This document shows positions 9,367 through 17,648 of a DNA stretch of 64,000 bases, piece by piece. A program made the position numbers and the translations under genes. Source of the stretch: Solirubrobacteraceae bacterium (GTDB lineage Bacteria; Actinomycetota; Thermoleophilia; Solirubrobacterales; Solirubrobacteraceae); assembly GCA_017882455.1 (NCBI GenBank), contig JADGPL010000007.1, forward strand, positions 78,317 to 142,316. Direction: 5' to 3'. The notes beneath the pieces are model-generated. The model was not told where the DNA came from. It saw nothing but the letters and a program-made list of their open reading frames with translations, and made no database searches. Within the stretch, counting starts at the first letter, position 1; each line of letters opens with the position of its first letter.

Positions 9367-10530
9367 TCAGCGGCTGTCGAAGGCCGAGCTCGCCGCCGCC
9401 TCATCAGCGGCCGCGCTCGACACCGTGCGGACGTTCAGGCGGGAGAGGGGAAGGCGGGCCAGGAGCCGATGGGCGGTGTGGTGCAGCACATGCCTGCGCA
9501 GGTATCCCTGCGTGCGAGCGAAGGTCTCCTCCTGGGACAGGGCGCGTCCCAGCACGCGGCGCTGCAGCAGCTCGGACTCCGAGCGACAGAGCTCCTGCTC
9601 GCGAGCGGTCTTCTGCTCTGCATGGACGCGAAAGGCACCCAGGTAGCGCGGGAGGCGCACGATCCGCGCGCCGGCCTCCTGGAAGCGAAGCAGCAGGTCC
9701 CAGTCGATCGCAAAGCTGAGGCTCGTGTCGATCTGGGCGCCCGCCCGCTCCCACAGCGAGCGCCGCCAGAAAAGGGTCTCCTGTGGGATGAAGTCGATCA
9801 CCGGGAGGACCTCGTCGTCGTGCGGCGGGAGCACCCAGCGTCCGATCTCGCGGTCGTGCTCGTCGATCAGCACGCGGTGGCCGTAGACGGCGTCGACGTC
9901 CGGGTGCGCGGCGAAGTAGCGGGCCACATAGGCGAGCGAGCCCGGCAGCAGCAGATCGTCGGAGTTCAGGTAGGCCATGATCTCTCCGCTCGTACGCCTG
10001 AACCCGCGGTTGATCGCATCCCCCTGGCCGCCGTCGGGCTCGCTGGCCCACGCGCTCAGGCGCCCATCGAAGCGCTCGAGCACGCTCACGGTCTCGTCGC
10101 TCGAGCCACCGTCCTGCACCACGTACTCCAGCCGCGGATAGTGCTGGCTGAGGACGCTGCGGATGGTGCGCTCGAGGTAGCGCCCCTGCTGGTAGGAGGG
10201 CGTGACGATCGATATGCGCGGAGCGCCGTCGGGGATGTCGGTGCGCAGATAGCTCATCGGCACCTGCAGCGCCACCGGCGGATGGTGTCGCAGCATCCCC
10301 AGGCGCGGAGCGCTCCACTGGCGCAGGGCCGTTGCGGGCGAGCGCCGGTGGCGTCGCTCGACGTCTTCGTCGAGCGCGTGCTTGACGTCGCGCACGCGCT
10401 CGGCGACCGCCGCCAGCGAGACGGCGAGCTCCTGTGCCGCCTCGCCGTCGAGCTCCGCCACGGCAATCTCCAGCCGCGTGGCGCACTCGTCGAGAATGCG
10501 CCCCAGGTTGGTCTGCTCATCGCTTCGCAT
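9367..10530 (-). CDS. GT2 glycosyltransferase
   Basis: 387 aa, ATG at 10530. The N-terminal ~85 residues are helical and Glu/Arg rich (coiled-coil-like, VAERVRDVKHALDEDVERRH). The GT-A domain begins near residue 105 with ISIVTPSYQQGRYLERTIRS, then VVQDGGSSDETV, and the metal site is AYLNSDDLLLPGSL. A WaaE/WcaA-like pattern GGQGDAINRGF is present. The C-terminus (RTQGYLRRHVLHHTAHRLLA) is amphipathic. The gene faces the fucose-synthase-like gene across a ~93-bp divergent gap at 10531-10623. Donor sugar unknown. Confidence 0.88.
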   Translation of the reverse strand: MRSDEQTNLGRILDECATRLEIAVAELDGEAAQELAVSLAAVAERVRDVKHALDEDVERRHRRSPATALRQWSAPRLGMLRHHPPVALQVPMSYLRTDIPDGAPRISIVTPSYQQGRYLERTIRSVLSQHYPRLEYVVQDGGSSDETVSVLERFDGRLSAWASEPDGGQGDAINRGFRRTSGEIMAYLNSDDLLLPGSLAYVARYFAAHPDVDAVYGHRVLIDEHDREIGRWVLPPHDDEVLPVIDFIPQETLFWRRSLWERAGAQIDTSLSFAIDWDLLLRFQEAGARIVRLPRYLGAFRVHAEQKTAREQELCRSESELLQRRVLGRALSQEETFARTQGYLRRHVLHHTAHRLLARLPLSRLNVRTVSSAAADEAAASSAFDSR

Positions 10531-10623
10531 GCGCGCTTGATGGTATGGGCGCCCGGCTTCGATCGGCGGGCCCCGGCCCGGCCCCCATGGTTCAGCCTCG
10601 CTCTGGCCCATAACATTGCGGCG

Positions 10624-11589
10624 ATGGACCTGAGCGGCAAGCGAGTGCTCGTCACCGGCGGGACGGGATTCCTCGGGGCCCGCGTCTGCGAGCAGCTGCG
10701 CGAGCGCGGTGCCGAAGTCCTGGCGGCAGGGCGGGCTGACGGGGACCTCACCGACAGCCGCGCCGTGACGGCCCTGCTCGCCCGCGCCCGTGCCCAGGTC
10801 GTCATCCACCTGGCCGCGGAGGTCGGCGGCATCGGCGCCAACCAGGCAAACCCGGGACGCTTCTTCTACGCCAACATGGCGATGGGCCTGCACCTGATCG
10901 AGCAGTGCCGCCACAGCGAGATCGAGAAGTTCGTGCAGGTCGGAACGGTCTGCTCATACCCCCGCGAGACCCCCGTGCCGTTTCGCGAGCAATCGCTGTG
11001 GGACGGATATCCGGAGGAAACCAACGCGCCCTACGGGATCGCCAAGAAGGCGCTGCTGGTGATGCTGCAGGCCTACCGCGAGCAGTACGGCTTTCCGGGC
11101 ATCTATCTCATGCCGGCCAACCTCTACGGACCGGGCGACAACTTCGCGATCGCCTCGAGCCACGTGATCCCCGCGCTCATCCGGCGCTTCGAGCAGGTCC
11201 GCCGGGAGAACGCGCGCGAGGTCACCTGCTGGGGCTCCGGCGAGGCTTCACGGGAGTTCCTCTACGTGGAGGACTGCGCACGGGCGGTCGTGCTCGCCAC
11301 CGAGCACTACAGCGACGGCGAGCCGGTGAACGTGGGGGCCGGGCGCGAGATCAAGATCCGCGAGCTCGCCGCGCTGCTCGCCGAGCTGAGCGGGTTCTCG
11401 GGCGCCATCCGCTGGGACCCCAGCCGCCCCGACGGGCAGCCGCGCCGCTCGCTCGACACGAACGCGGCCTCGGAGCGCTTCGGATTCCGTGCGAGCACGC
11501 CCCTCGAGGACGGGCTGCGTGCGACCGTCGAGTGGTTTCGCCGTGAGGCTTACAGCGAGGAGCCGATCGCAGAGCTGGCGCCGCGGTGA
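10624..11589 (+). CDS. NAD(P)-dependent sugar epimerase/reductase, GDP-L-fucose-synthase-like
   Basis: 321 aa, usual length for the family. Rossmann motif LVTGGTGFLGARVCEQL at the N-terminus. The region HLAAEVGGIGANQANPGRFF and VQVGTVCSYPRE match the GDP-4-keto-6-deoxymannose 3,5-epimerase-4-reductase (fcl/wcaG) pattern, with the catalytic Tyr-Lys in NAPYGIAKKALL. No GDP-mannose 4,6-dehydratase lies in the window, so the substrate must be made elsewhere or differs from GDP-fucose. The stop overlaps the GTG of the next gene. Inferred role: last step of a nucleotide-6-deoxyhexose used by the neighbouring transferases. Confidence 0.85.
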   Translation: MDLSGKRVLVTGGTGFLGARVCEQLRERGAEVLAAGRADGDLTDSRAVTALLARARAQVVIHLAAEVGGIGANQANPGRFFYANMAMGLHLIEQCRHSEIEKFVQVGTVCSYPRETPVPFREQSLWDGYPEETNAPYGIAKKALLVMLQAYREQYGFPGIYLMPANLYGPGDNFAIASSHVIPALIRRFEQVRRENAREVTCWGSGEASREFLYVEDCARAVVLATEHYSDGEPVNVGAGREIKIRELAALLAELSGFSGAIRWDPSRPDGQPRRSLDTNAASERFGFRASTPLEDGLRATVEWFRREAYSEEPIAELAPR

Positions 11590-13064
11590 GCACACCGCTG
11601 ATCACCGTGCTCGTTCCGCTGATCGACGCGCGCGGCGATGCCGCCGAGCACATCAGCTCGTGGACGCGCGGGCAGTCGCTGGCACGCGAGCGCTACCAGG
11701 TGATCGTCGCCGCCCCACCAGGCGAGGAGGAGATGCGCCGGCGGGTGAGCGAGATCCTCGGCGAGGGCGATGAGCTGATCGTCGTGCACGAGGAGGGCCT
11801 CAGCCTGTATGACGCGGCCGCCGCACAGGCGGAGGCCGACTGGCTGCTTCCCACCGAGAGCCACTGCCTCGGCGCGCGAGACTGCCTCGCGGAGATCGTC
11901 GCGGCGATCGAGCGCGATCCCGGGCTCGAGGCGATGACGCTGGAGCACGGTCACGTGACGAGCACGGCCGTGGACAGACAGTGCGCTCGCTGGTTCGGCG
12001 ACGTGTACGACATTTGGCGCCAGCCGGGAGAGTGGAAGCGCCTCAATCTCGTCGGCTTCGCGATACGCCGCGAGCTCTATCTCGCCGAGGGCGGGCTCGA
12101 CGGACGCTTCGGGCTGTTCTCCTCCTTCGTCCTCGGGGCGAGGCTCGACCGGCGCGGCGTGCCGATCCCCCACCTCGCCTCGGCGCGGGTGGACCACGTC
12201 CACACCCACGGAATCCGTGCGCACCACGACCACGCCGCCGAGCACGCCTATCGGGAGTGCGACGCGAGGACCGTCTTCGACACCGAGTTCTGCGAGCGCT
12301 ACTTCGGCTACTCGCACACCTGGGGAAACGCCGCCCGCTTCCGCGCCGAGGTGGCGCGCCCGACGGCGCTGGCGCTCGCGCGCTCGCTGCTGCGGGGCGC
12401 GCGCCGGCACGAGCACGCGCTGGCGGACCTCGGCCGCGAGCTGCTCGGCTGGATCGGTCCCGCGCTCGGCGGCGTGCGCCCGCACCTCGCCGCGCGCAAG
12501 CTGCGGTTTCTCGCCACGGAGCTCGCAGCGGACCGGCTGCCGCTCCCCGTCGAGGTCAAGTTCGAGCAGTTCATGCAGGCGCTGCACGAGATCAGCGAGC
12601 TAACGCAGCTGAGGTGGATCCGAGAGCACGCCGACCCCCGCCTGGCTGCGCTCTCCGAGAGCGGGCGCCGGACGATCGGGGAGCTCGAGGGGGTCCTCGT
12701 CGCAACCCACGGGCTGGAGAGCCACGAGGGCCAGGCGTTCCGCTGGACCGAGCCCGCCTGCTCGATGCAGATCCGCACACCGGAGCGCGGGGGCGAGCTG
12801 CGCGTACGGACCGGGGGGCTGCGCGGCGCACCGCTGGACTACGTACGCGACGTCTACGTCGGCGCCCGGCGCGTCGCCCGCGATCGCCTGCGCGAAGAGG
12901 ACGAGGGCACACTCGTCATCCCGCTGCCCCGGGCACCCGGCCGTCGGCGCGCAGTGCCGATCTCGGTCATTTGCGAGCCACTGCTGCCCGCCCGCGACGG
13001 GTCGCTCGACAGCCGCCGCCTGGGGCTGCCTGTCTTCTCACTCGAGCTGGCCGCAGTGGCCTGA
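11586..13064 (+). CDS. GT2-like glycosyltransferase with long C-terminal extension
   Basis: 492 aa, GTG start overlapping the previous stop. The first ~230 residues have a GT-A-like order: ITVLVPLIDARGDAAEHISS, ERYQVIVAAPP, then DWLLPTESHCLGARDCLAEI where family members carry the DXD region. His-rich DHVHTHGIRAHHDHAAEHAY follows. The C-terminal ~170 residues (SMQIRTPERGGELRVRTGGL) are a predicted beta-rich domain of unknown role. It sits between the fucose-synthase-like gene and a GT4 gene, 4 bp from the latter. Assignment as glycosyltransferase rests on the N-terminal fold and context. Confidence 0.7.
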   Translation: MSTPLITVLVPLIDARGDAAEHISSWTRGQSLARERYQVIVAAPPGEEEMRRRVSEILGEGDELIVVHEEGLSLYDAAAAQAEADWLLPTESHCLGARDCLAEIVAAIERDPGLEAMTLEHGHVTSTAVDRQCARWFGDVYDIWRQPGEWKRLNLVGFAIRRELYLAEGGLDGRFGLFSSFVLGARLDRRGVPIPHLASARVDHVHTHGIRAHHDHAAEHAYRECDARTVFDTEFCERYFGYSHTWGNAARFRAEVARPTALALARSLLRGARRHEHALADLGRELLGWIGPALGGVRPHLAARKLRFLATELAADRLPLPVEVKFEQFMQALHEISELTQLRWIREHADPRLAALSESGRRTIGELEGVLVATHGLESHEGQAFRWTEPACSMQIRTPERGGELRVRTGGLRGAPLDYVRDVYVGARRVARDRLREEDEGTLVIPLPRAPGRRRAVPISVICEPLLPARDGSLDSRRLGLPVFSLELAAVA

Positions 13065-13068
13065 GCCC

Positions 13069-14454
13069 GTGCCGGACGCGTCGGGGACCGAAGCGCTCGC
13101 GCCCGCCTCCTCCGCACGGGCGAGCCCCGGGCGTCTGCGCAGAGTGCTGATCGTCAACACCGCCGATGCGGGCGGAGGCGCCGAGCGCCAGGCGATGGCG
13201 CTCCTCGACGGCCTGCAGTCGGCTGGGGTGGACACGCACCTGCTGGTCGGCGCGAAGCACACCGACCACGAGCGCGTGATCTCCATGTACGCGAGCCCAC
13301 ACGTCGACTATCGCCCCTACCAGCCGCGTCTGCGACGGAGGCTGACGCGCGCACGATGGCTGCTCGACCGCCGGCTCGGACGAGAGGACTTCGAGCACCC
13401 GCTCACCCGTCATACGCTGGAGATGGCGGGCACGCCGCCTGAGCTGCTGCTCTGCCAGAACCTGCACGGCGGCTACTTCGACCTGCGCATGCTGCCGGCG
13501 CTCTCGCGGCAGGCTCCGCTCGTGCTCTCGCTCAACGACTCCTGGCTGTTCACCGGCCACTGCGCCTGCCCGCTGGAGTGCGGGCGCTGGCAGAGCGGCT
13601 GCGGAAGCTGCCCCGACCTGGAGATCCCGCCCGCCGTCAGCCGCGACGCCACCGCCGCCAACTGGCGGCGCAAGCGCGACATCCTGGCGCACACGCGGGT
13701 CTGGGCGCTGGCGCCCACGCGCTGGATGCTCGAGCGGGCCAGCCGGTCGCTGCTCGGCCCCGGACTGCAGGGCGGGCGCGTGGTGGCGCATGGAGTGGAC
13801 GTGCAGACATTCTCGCCCGGCTCGCGCTCGGCTGCCCGACAGGCACTGGGCCTCGACCCAGACGCGAGGATCCTGCTCTACGTCGCCAATCTCGGCGCCG
13901 CCAACCCGACGAAGGACTTCGCCACCCTACGCCGCGCGCTCGAGCGCGCGGCCCGCGCCGAACCCCCAGGCGGCGACCCCGGAGCAGATGGGCGACTCGA
14001 GCTGCTCGTCGTCGGAGCCGAGCAGCCACAGGAGCAGATCGCCGAGAGCGTCACCGTCCGCCACCTGCCCCACTGTGCCTCGCGCGACCGCCTGGCCGAG
14101 CTCTATCGCGCCAGCGACCTCTACGTCCACAGCGCGCGCGAGGAGTCCTTCTCGCTGACGACCGCCGAGGCCCTCGCGTGCGGGATCCCCGCGGTGGTCG
14201 CCGCCGGAGGCGGCGTGGGCGAAGTCGTGGAGCATGAGCGCACCGGCCTGCGGCTCGAGGCGGGCGACGATGGGGCACTCGCCGCGGCCCTGCTGGCCCT
14301 GCTCGCCGACCCCGAGCGCCGCCGGCGTATGGGCGTGGCGGCAGCCGAGTCTGCGCGAGCGCGCTTCGACTCCCGGCGCAGCGTCGCCGAGACGCTCGCC
14401 TGGTGCGAACAGGCGGCGGGCGAGTGGGCCGATGCCCGTCCCGGACACCCCTAG
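13069..14454 (+). CDS. GT4 glycosyltransferase
   Basis: 461 aa, GTG start. N-terminal acceptor domain LIVNTADAGGGAERQAMALL. A cysteine-rich insert (CACPLECGRWQSGCGSCPDL, about residues 165-184) is typical of a subgroup of GT4 enzymes from capsule and colanic-acid-like clusters and may bind a metal. The C-terminal donor domain shows LLYVANLGAANPTKDF, the loop YVHSAREESFSLTTAEALAC and GIPAVVAAGGGVGEVV. Its TAG stop overlaps the TAG of the convergent NRPS gene (14451-14454). Donor and linkage unknown. Confidence 0.88.
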   Translation: MPDASGTEALAPASSARASPGRLRRVLIVNTADAGGGAERQAMALLDGLQSAGVDTHLLVGAKHTDHERVISMYASPHVDYRPYQPRLRRRLTRARWLLDRRLGREDFEHPLTRHTLEMAGTPPELLLCQNLHGGYFDLRMLPALSRQAPLVLSLNDSWLFTGHCACPLECGRWQSGCGSCPDLEIPPAVSRDATAANWRRKRDILAHTRVWALAPTRWMLERASRSLLGPGLQGGRVVAHGVDVQTFSPGSRSAARQALGLDPDARILLYVANLGAANPTKDFATLRRALERAARAEPPGGDPGADGRLELLVVGAEQPQEQIAESVTVRHLPHCASRDRLAELYRASDLYVHSAREESFSLTTAEALACGIPAVVAAGGGVGEVVEHERTGLRLEAGDDGALAAALLALLADPERRRRMGVAAAESARARFDSRRSVAETLAWCEQAAGEWADARPGHP

Positions 14455-17400
14455 CCTTCGCCGCTGCGCTCCACGAGCTCCCACAGAGGACGATCGCGAT
14501 CGCCGCAGAGCTCGGCCGCGAGGCGCCTGTATCGCCCTATGAACGCCGCCACGCGGGTCGGGTCATACACGTTGGCGTCGAAGTCGGTGCGGCACTCATC
14601 CTGCTCACGCAGGCGATCCACGAAGAAGCAGAAGCCCGAGGGCATGTAGTGCTCCATCGTGTGCGTCGGCGGGCCGAGCTCCAGGCCCGCGAAGCGCAGC
14701 GGCGGGCGGGCCTCTTTGAGCGCGAACACGGTCTCGATCCCCGGTGGGCTCTTGCCCTCACGGGCGAGCTCCTCCATCAGCGTCTCGTAGGGCAGATCGG
14801 CGTGGTCGTTGACGTCGAGCACCTCCGCGCGCACGAGCGCCAGCCAGCCGCCGACCGTCACCTCGCCCGGTACGGTCAGCCGCACGGCCGCCAACTGCGT
14901 GAAGCAGCCGAACATCCCGAGCGTCTCGCTCTGGCGGCGGGTGGTGACATAGGTGCCGAAGATGAGCTCCCGCTCTCCCGTCTCGGCCGCGAGCAGCGCG
15001 GCGTAGAGGGCCATGCGCACCATGTAGTAGGTCGCCCCGGCCTCGCGCGCCAGTTCGGCCAGCCCATCCGTGACCGCCGGCTGCAGACCCCAATGGATCA
15101 CGCCCTCGCGCGGGTGCACGCCCGAGACCGGCGCCGGGCGCCTGAACGGTGGGGCGGTCGCGCGCTCGGCCCGCACCTCGCGCCAGCGCGCCAGCAGCCT
15201 GCTGTGACGCGGCCCTCCGCTCCTCATGCGCTCGCGCTGCCAGGCGGCCACGTCCCCGTAGCTCAGGGGAAGCTCGTCCTCCAGCGGCGGCGGCTCGCCG
15301 CCGCTCAGCGCTCCGTAGACCTGCGCGAGCTCGTTCATGAACATGCTCCACGAGGGCCCGTCGCAGGTGATGTGGTGCACCACGCGCAGTAGCTGATGCT
15401 CGCGCTTGCCCAGCCGCACGAGCGCGAGGCGCAGCAGCGGTCCTCGTTCGAGGTCGAAGAGCGCGCGTGCGAGCTCACGCAGGATCGCGGCCGCACGCGC
15501 GGGCGGGTCGGGGTCCCCGCTCACGTCCAGCAGCCTCATCTCGGTGGCCCGGGCAGGCTCGATCACCTGCAGGAGGCGGCCGTCGCGCTCGGCGAAGGTC
15601 GTGCGCAGCGCCGGGTGACGGCGGATGAGATGGTCGTAGCTCCTGCGCAGCGCATCGCCGTCGAGATCGCCGCGGATCGCCGCGGCGGCGGCGAGCACCC
15701 AGCGGCGGGCCTCCTCTGGCACCTGGCAGTGGCGCCATATGCGCTCCTGGGCGAACGACGCCGGCTGGGGCTCCCCGGGCGGAGACCCACAGAGCGGCGG
15801 ATCTGGGCCTCCGCTGGCCGTGGCGCGCAGGCGCGCCACGAGCCCGGCGAGCCCGGCGATCGTCGGCTGGCACGCGTATGCGCCCATCCCAACCTGGATC
15901 CCGAGCGCGCTGCCCATCCCGACCGCCACCTCAGCGGCGGCGAGCGAGTCCCCGCCGATCTCGAAGAAGTCCTGCTCGCGGCCGAAGCCCTCGCGCCCGA
16001 GCACCCGTGCCCATAGCGCGGCGATCAGCTCCTCGGTCTCACCCGTGGGCATCGCGCGCGGCCGCTCCTCCGGCGCAGCCGAGTCGGCCAGGACGCGCTC
16101 AGGGGAGCGCATCCTCCTCAGGCCGGCTCGATCGAGCTTCCCGTGCGGAGTCAGTGGGAGCTCGTCCAAGAGCACGAAGCGCACCGGCACCGCGTGATCG
16201 GGGAGGCGCTCGCGCAGCGCACCGCGCAGCTCGGCCGTCGAGGGCACCCGCTCGACGGTCGGCGAGACGTAAGCGACCAGCCGGGTCTCGCCCTCCTTGG
16301 AGTCATCCGCAAGGACCGCCGCACCGCCCACACCGGCCAGCCCCCCGAGCGCCGTCTCGACCTCCGCCAGCGACACGCGGTTGCCCCGGATCTTCACCAG
16401 GTCATCGACGCGACCGAGCACCGTCAGCAGACCATCCGCGTCGCGATATCCGAGATCGCCCGTACGGAAGAGGGCGGCCCCCTCGCCGTCGCCGTCGCCT
16501 TCGCCGGCGCCGGCGCCGGCGAAGCGCTGCGCCGTGAGCTCCGCCTCGCCCCAGTAGCCGGGCGAGAGATGGCGAGATCGCACGAAGATCTCCCCCATCT
16601 CCCCCGGCGCCGGCTCCGAGCCGTCGGGCGCGCGAAGCAGGACCTCGATGCCCTGCGCCGGGCGTCCGGCGGGCAGGGGCCCCCGGCGGAGCTTTGCCTC
16701 GCGGCCGATGATGTGCTGGGTGATGGCGCCGGTCTCGGAGGAGGAGTAGGTGTTGGCAAAGGCGCAGTGGGCCGGGAAGCGCGCGCGCCAGGCCTCGTGA
16801 TCGCTCGCCAGCGCGCGCTCGGATCCCAGCCGCACGAGGCGGATCGCCGGCAGTCCGGCGTCATCGAGTACCGACAGGAAGCGGCGAAACAGGGACGCCG
16901 AGGCGATCAGCACCGTCACCCCGGTCTCCCGCAGCCACTCCGCGAGCCCGTTCATCCCGCACTCGTGGACCGGGAAGGGGCAGAGTGCCGCGCCGTTGAG
17001 CAGCGTGGTCCATACCGTTCCCGCGCCCTGGCCTCCGCTGGGCGATGCCAGCAGCACGATCCTGTCGTCGGCGCGCAGGCCGAGCCCGTTGCTGTGGCGC
17101 AGCACGTTGTGCAGGACGTTGCGGTGACTCTGGGCCACCGCCACCGGGCTACCGGTCGAGCCGGAGGTGCACATCAGCACCGCGAGATCGTCCGCCGCGA
17201 TCGCGATCACGGGCGCCTCGTGGGGAGAGGCGTCCGGACGCTCGTCCACCACGAGCATCGACGAGTCGGCAAAGCCCGCAGCCAGCGCCCGCTCGCGCTG
17301 AGGATCGTCGGCGAGCACGAGCGTCGGCGCGGTGTCCTCGCGCAGGCGCGCCAAGCGGCTGGGCGGGTCGCCCGGGTTGAGCACGACGACGATCGCACCG

Positions 17401-17648
17401 GCCTTCAGCACGGCGAGCTGGGCCGCCATCAGCGGCGCGTCGTGACGCATCAGCAGCGCCACGCGCTCGCCGCCAGCGACCCCCGCGTCGAGCAGCGCCG
17501 CGGCCAGCCGGTTAGACGCCGCGTCGAGCTCGGCGTAGGTTGGCTGCCAGGCGGTGCCCGCGATCGCCGGTGCACTCGGACGAGCCGCCACCTGGGCCTC
17601 GAAACACGCTGGGATCGAGGCGACGGTGTCGGCGAGCTGCCAGCTCAT
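14451..17648 (-). CDS. Single-module NRPS: adenylation - carrier - condensation
   Basis: 1065 aa, ATG at 17648 overlapping the previous stop. Adenylation domain ~1-515: A3 TSGSTGSPVAVAQSHRN at 161-177 (the usual Lys of PKG is Val), A5-like NTYSSSETGA at 299-308, A7 FRTGDLGY near 394-401, A8 VKIRGNRVSLAEVE, and A10 Lys504 in PHGKLDR. A carrier domain follows with FFEIGGDSL (Ser568 for phosphopantetheine). A condensation domain begins ~630 and has the intact active site HHITCDG (758-764). No thioesterase or second module. The Asp of FDxS that grips an alpha-amino group is not evident, so the acid may not be an ordinary amino acid. As the last gene of a seven-gene coupled operon with an IPMDH-like and an isochorismatase-ALDH enzyme, it probably loads an acid and joins it to a free amine or alcohol. 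Confidence 0.92.
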   Translation of the reverse strand: MSWQLADTVASIPACFEAQVAARPSAPAIAGTAWQPTYAELDAASNRLAAALLDAGVAGGERVALLMRHDAPLMAAQLAVLKAGAIVVVLNPGDPPSRLARLREDTAPTLVLADDPQRERALAAGFADSSMLVVDERPDASPHEAPVIAIAADDLAVLMCTSGSTGSPVAVAQSHRNVLHNVLRHSNGLGLRADDRIVLLASPSGGQGAGTVWTTLLNGAALCPFPVHECGMNGLAEWLRETGVTVLIASASLFRRFLSVLDDAGLPAIRLVRLGSERALASDHEAWRARFPAHCAFANTYSSSETGAITQHIIGREAKLRRGPLPAGRPAQGIEVLLRAPDGSEPAPGEMGEIFVRSRHLSPGYWGEAELTAQRFAGAGAGEGDGDGEGAALFRTGDLGYRDADGLLTVLGRVDDLVKIRGNRVSLAEVETALGGLAGVGGAAVLADDSKEGETRLVAYVSPTVERVPSTAELRGALRERLPDHAVPVRFVLLDELPLTPHGKLDRAGLRRMRSPERVLADSAAPEERPRAMPTGETEELIAALWARVLGREGFGREQDFFEIGGDSLAAAEVAVGMGSALGIQVGMGAYACQPTIAGLAGLVARLRATASGGPDPPLCGSPPGEPQPASFAQERIWRHCQVPEEARRWVLAAAAAIRGDLDGDALRRSYDHLIRRHPALRTTFAERDGRLLQVIEPARATEMRLLDVSGDPDPPARAAAILRELARALFDLERGPLLRLALVRLGKREHQLLRVVHHITCDGPSWSMFMNELAQVYGALSGGEPPPLEDELPLSYGDVAAWQRERMRSGGPRHSRLLARWREVRAERATAPPFRRPAPVSGVHPREGVIHWGLQPAVTDGLAELAREAGATYYMVRMALYAALLAAETGERELIFGTYVTTRRQSETLGMFGCFTQLAAVRLTVPGEVTVGGWLALVRAEVLDVNDHADLPYETLMEELAREGKSPPGIETVFALKEARPPLRFAGLELGPPTHTMEHYMPSGFCFFVDRLREQDECRTDFDANVYDPTRVAAFIGRYRRLAAELCGDRDRPLWELVERSGEG

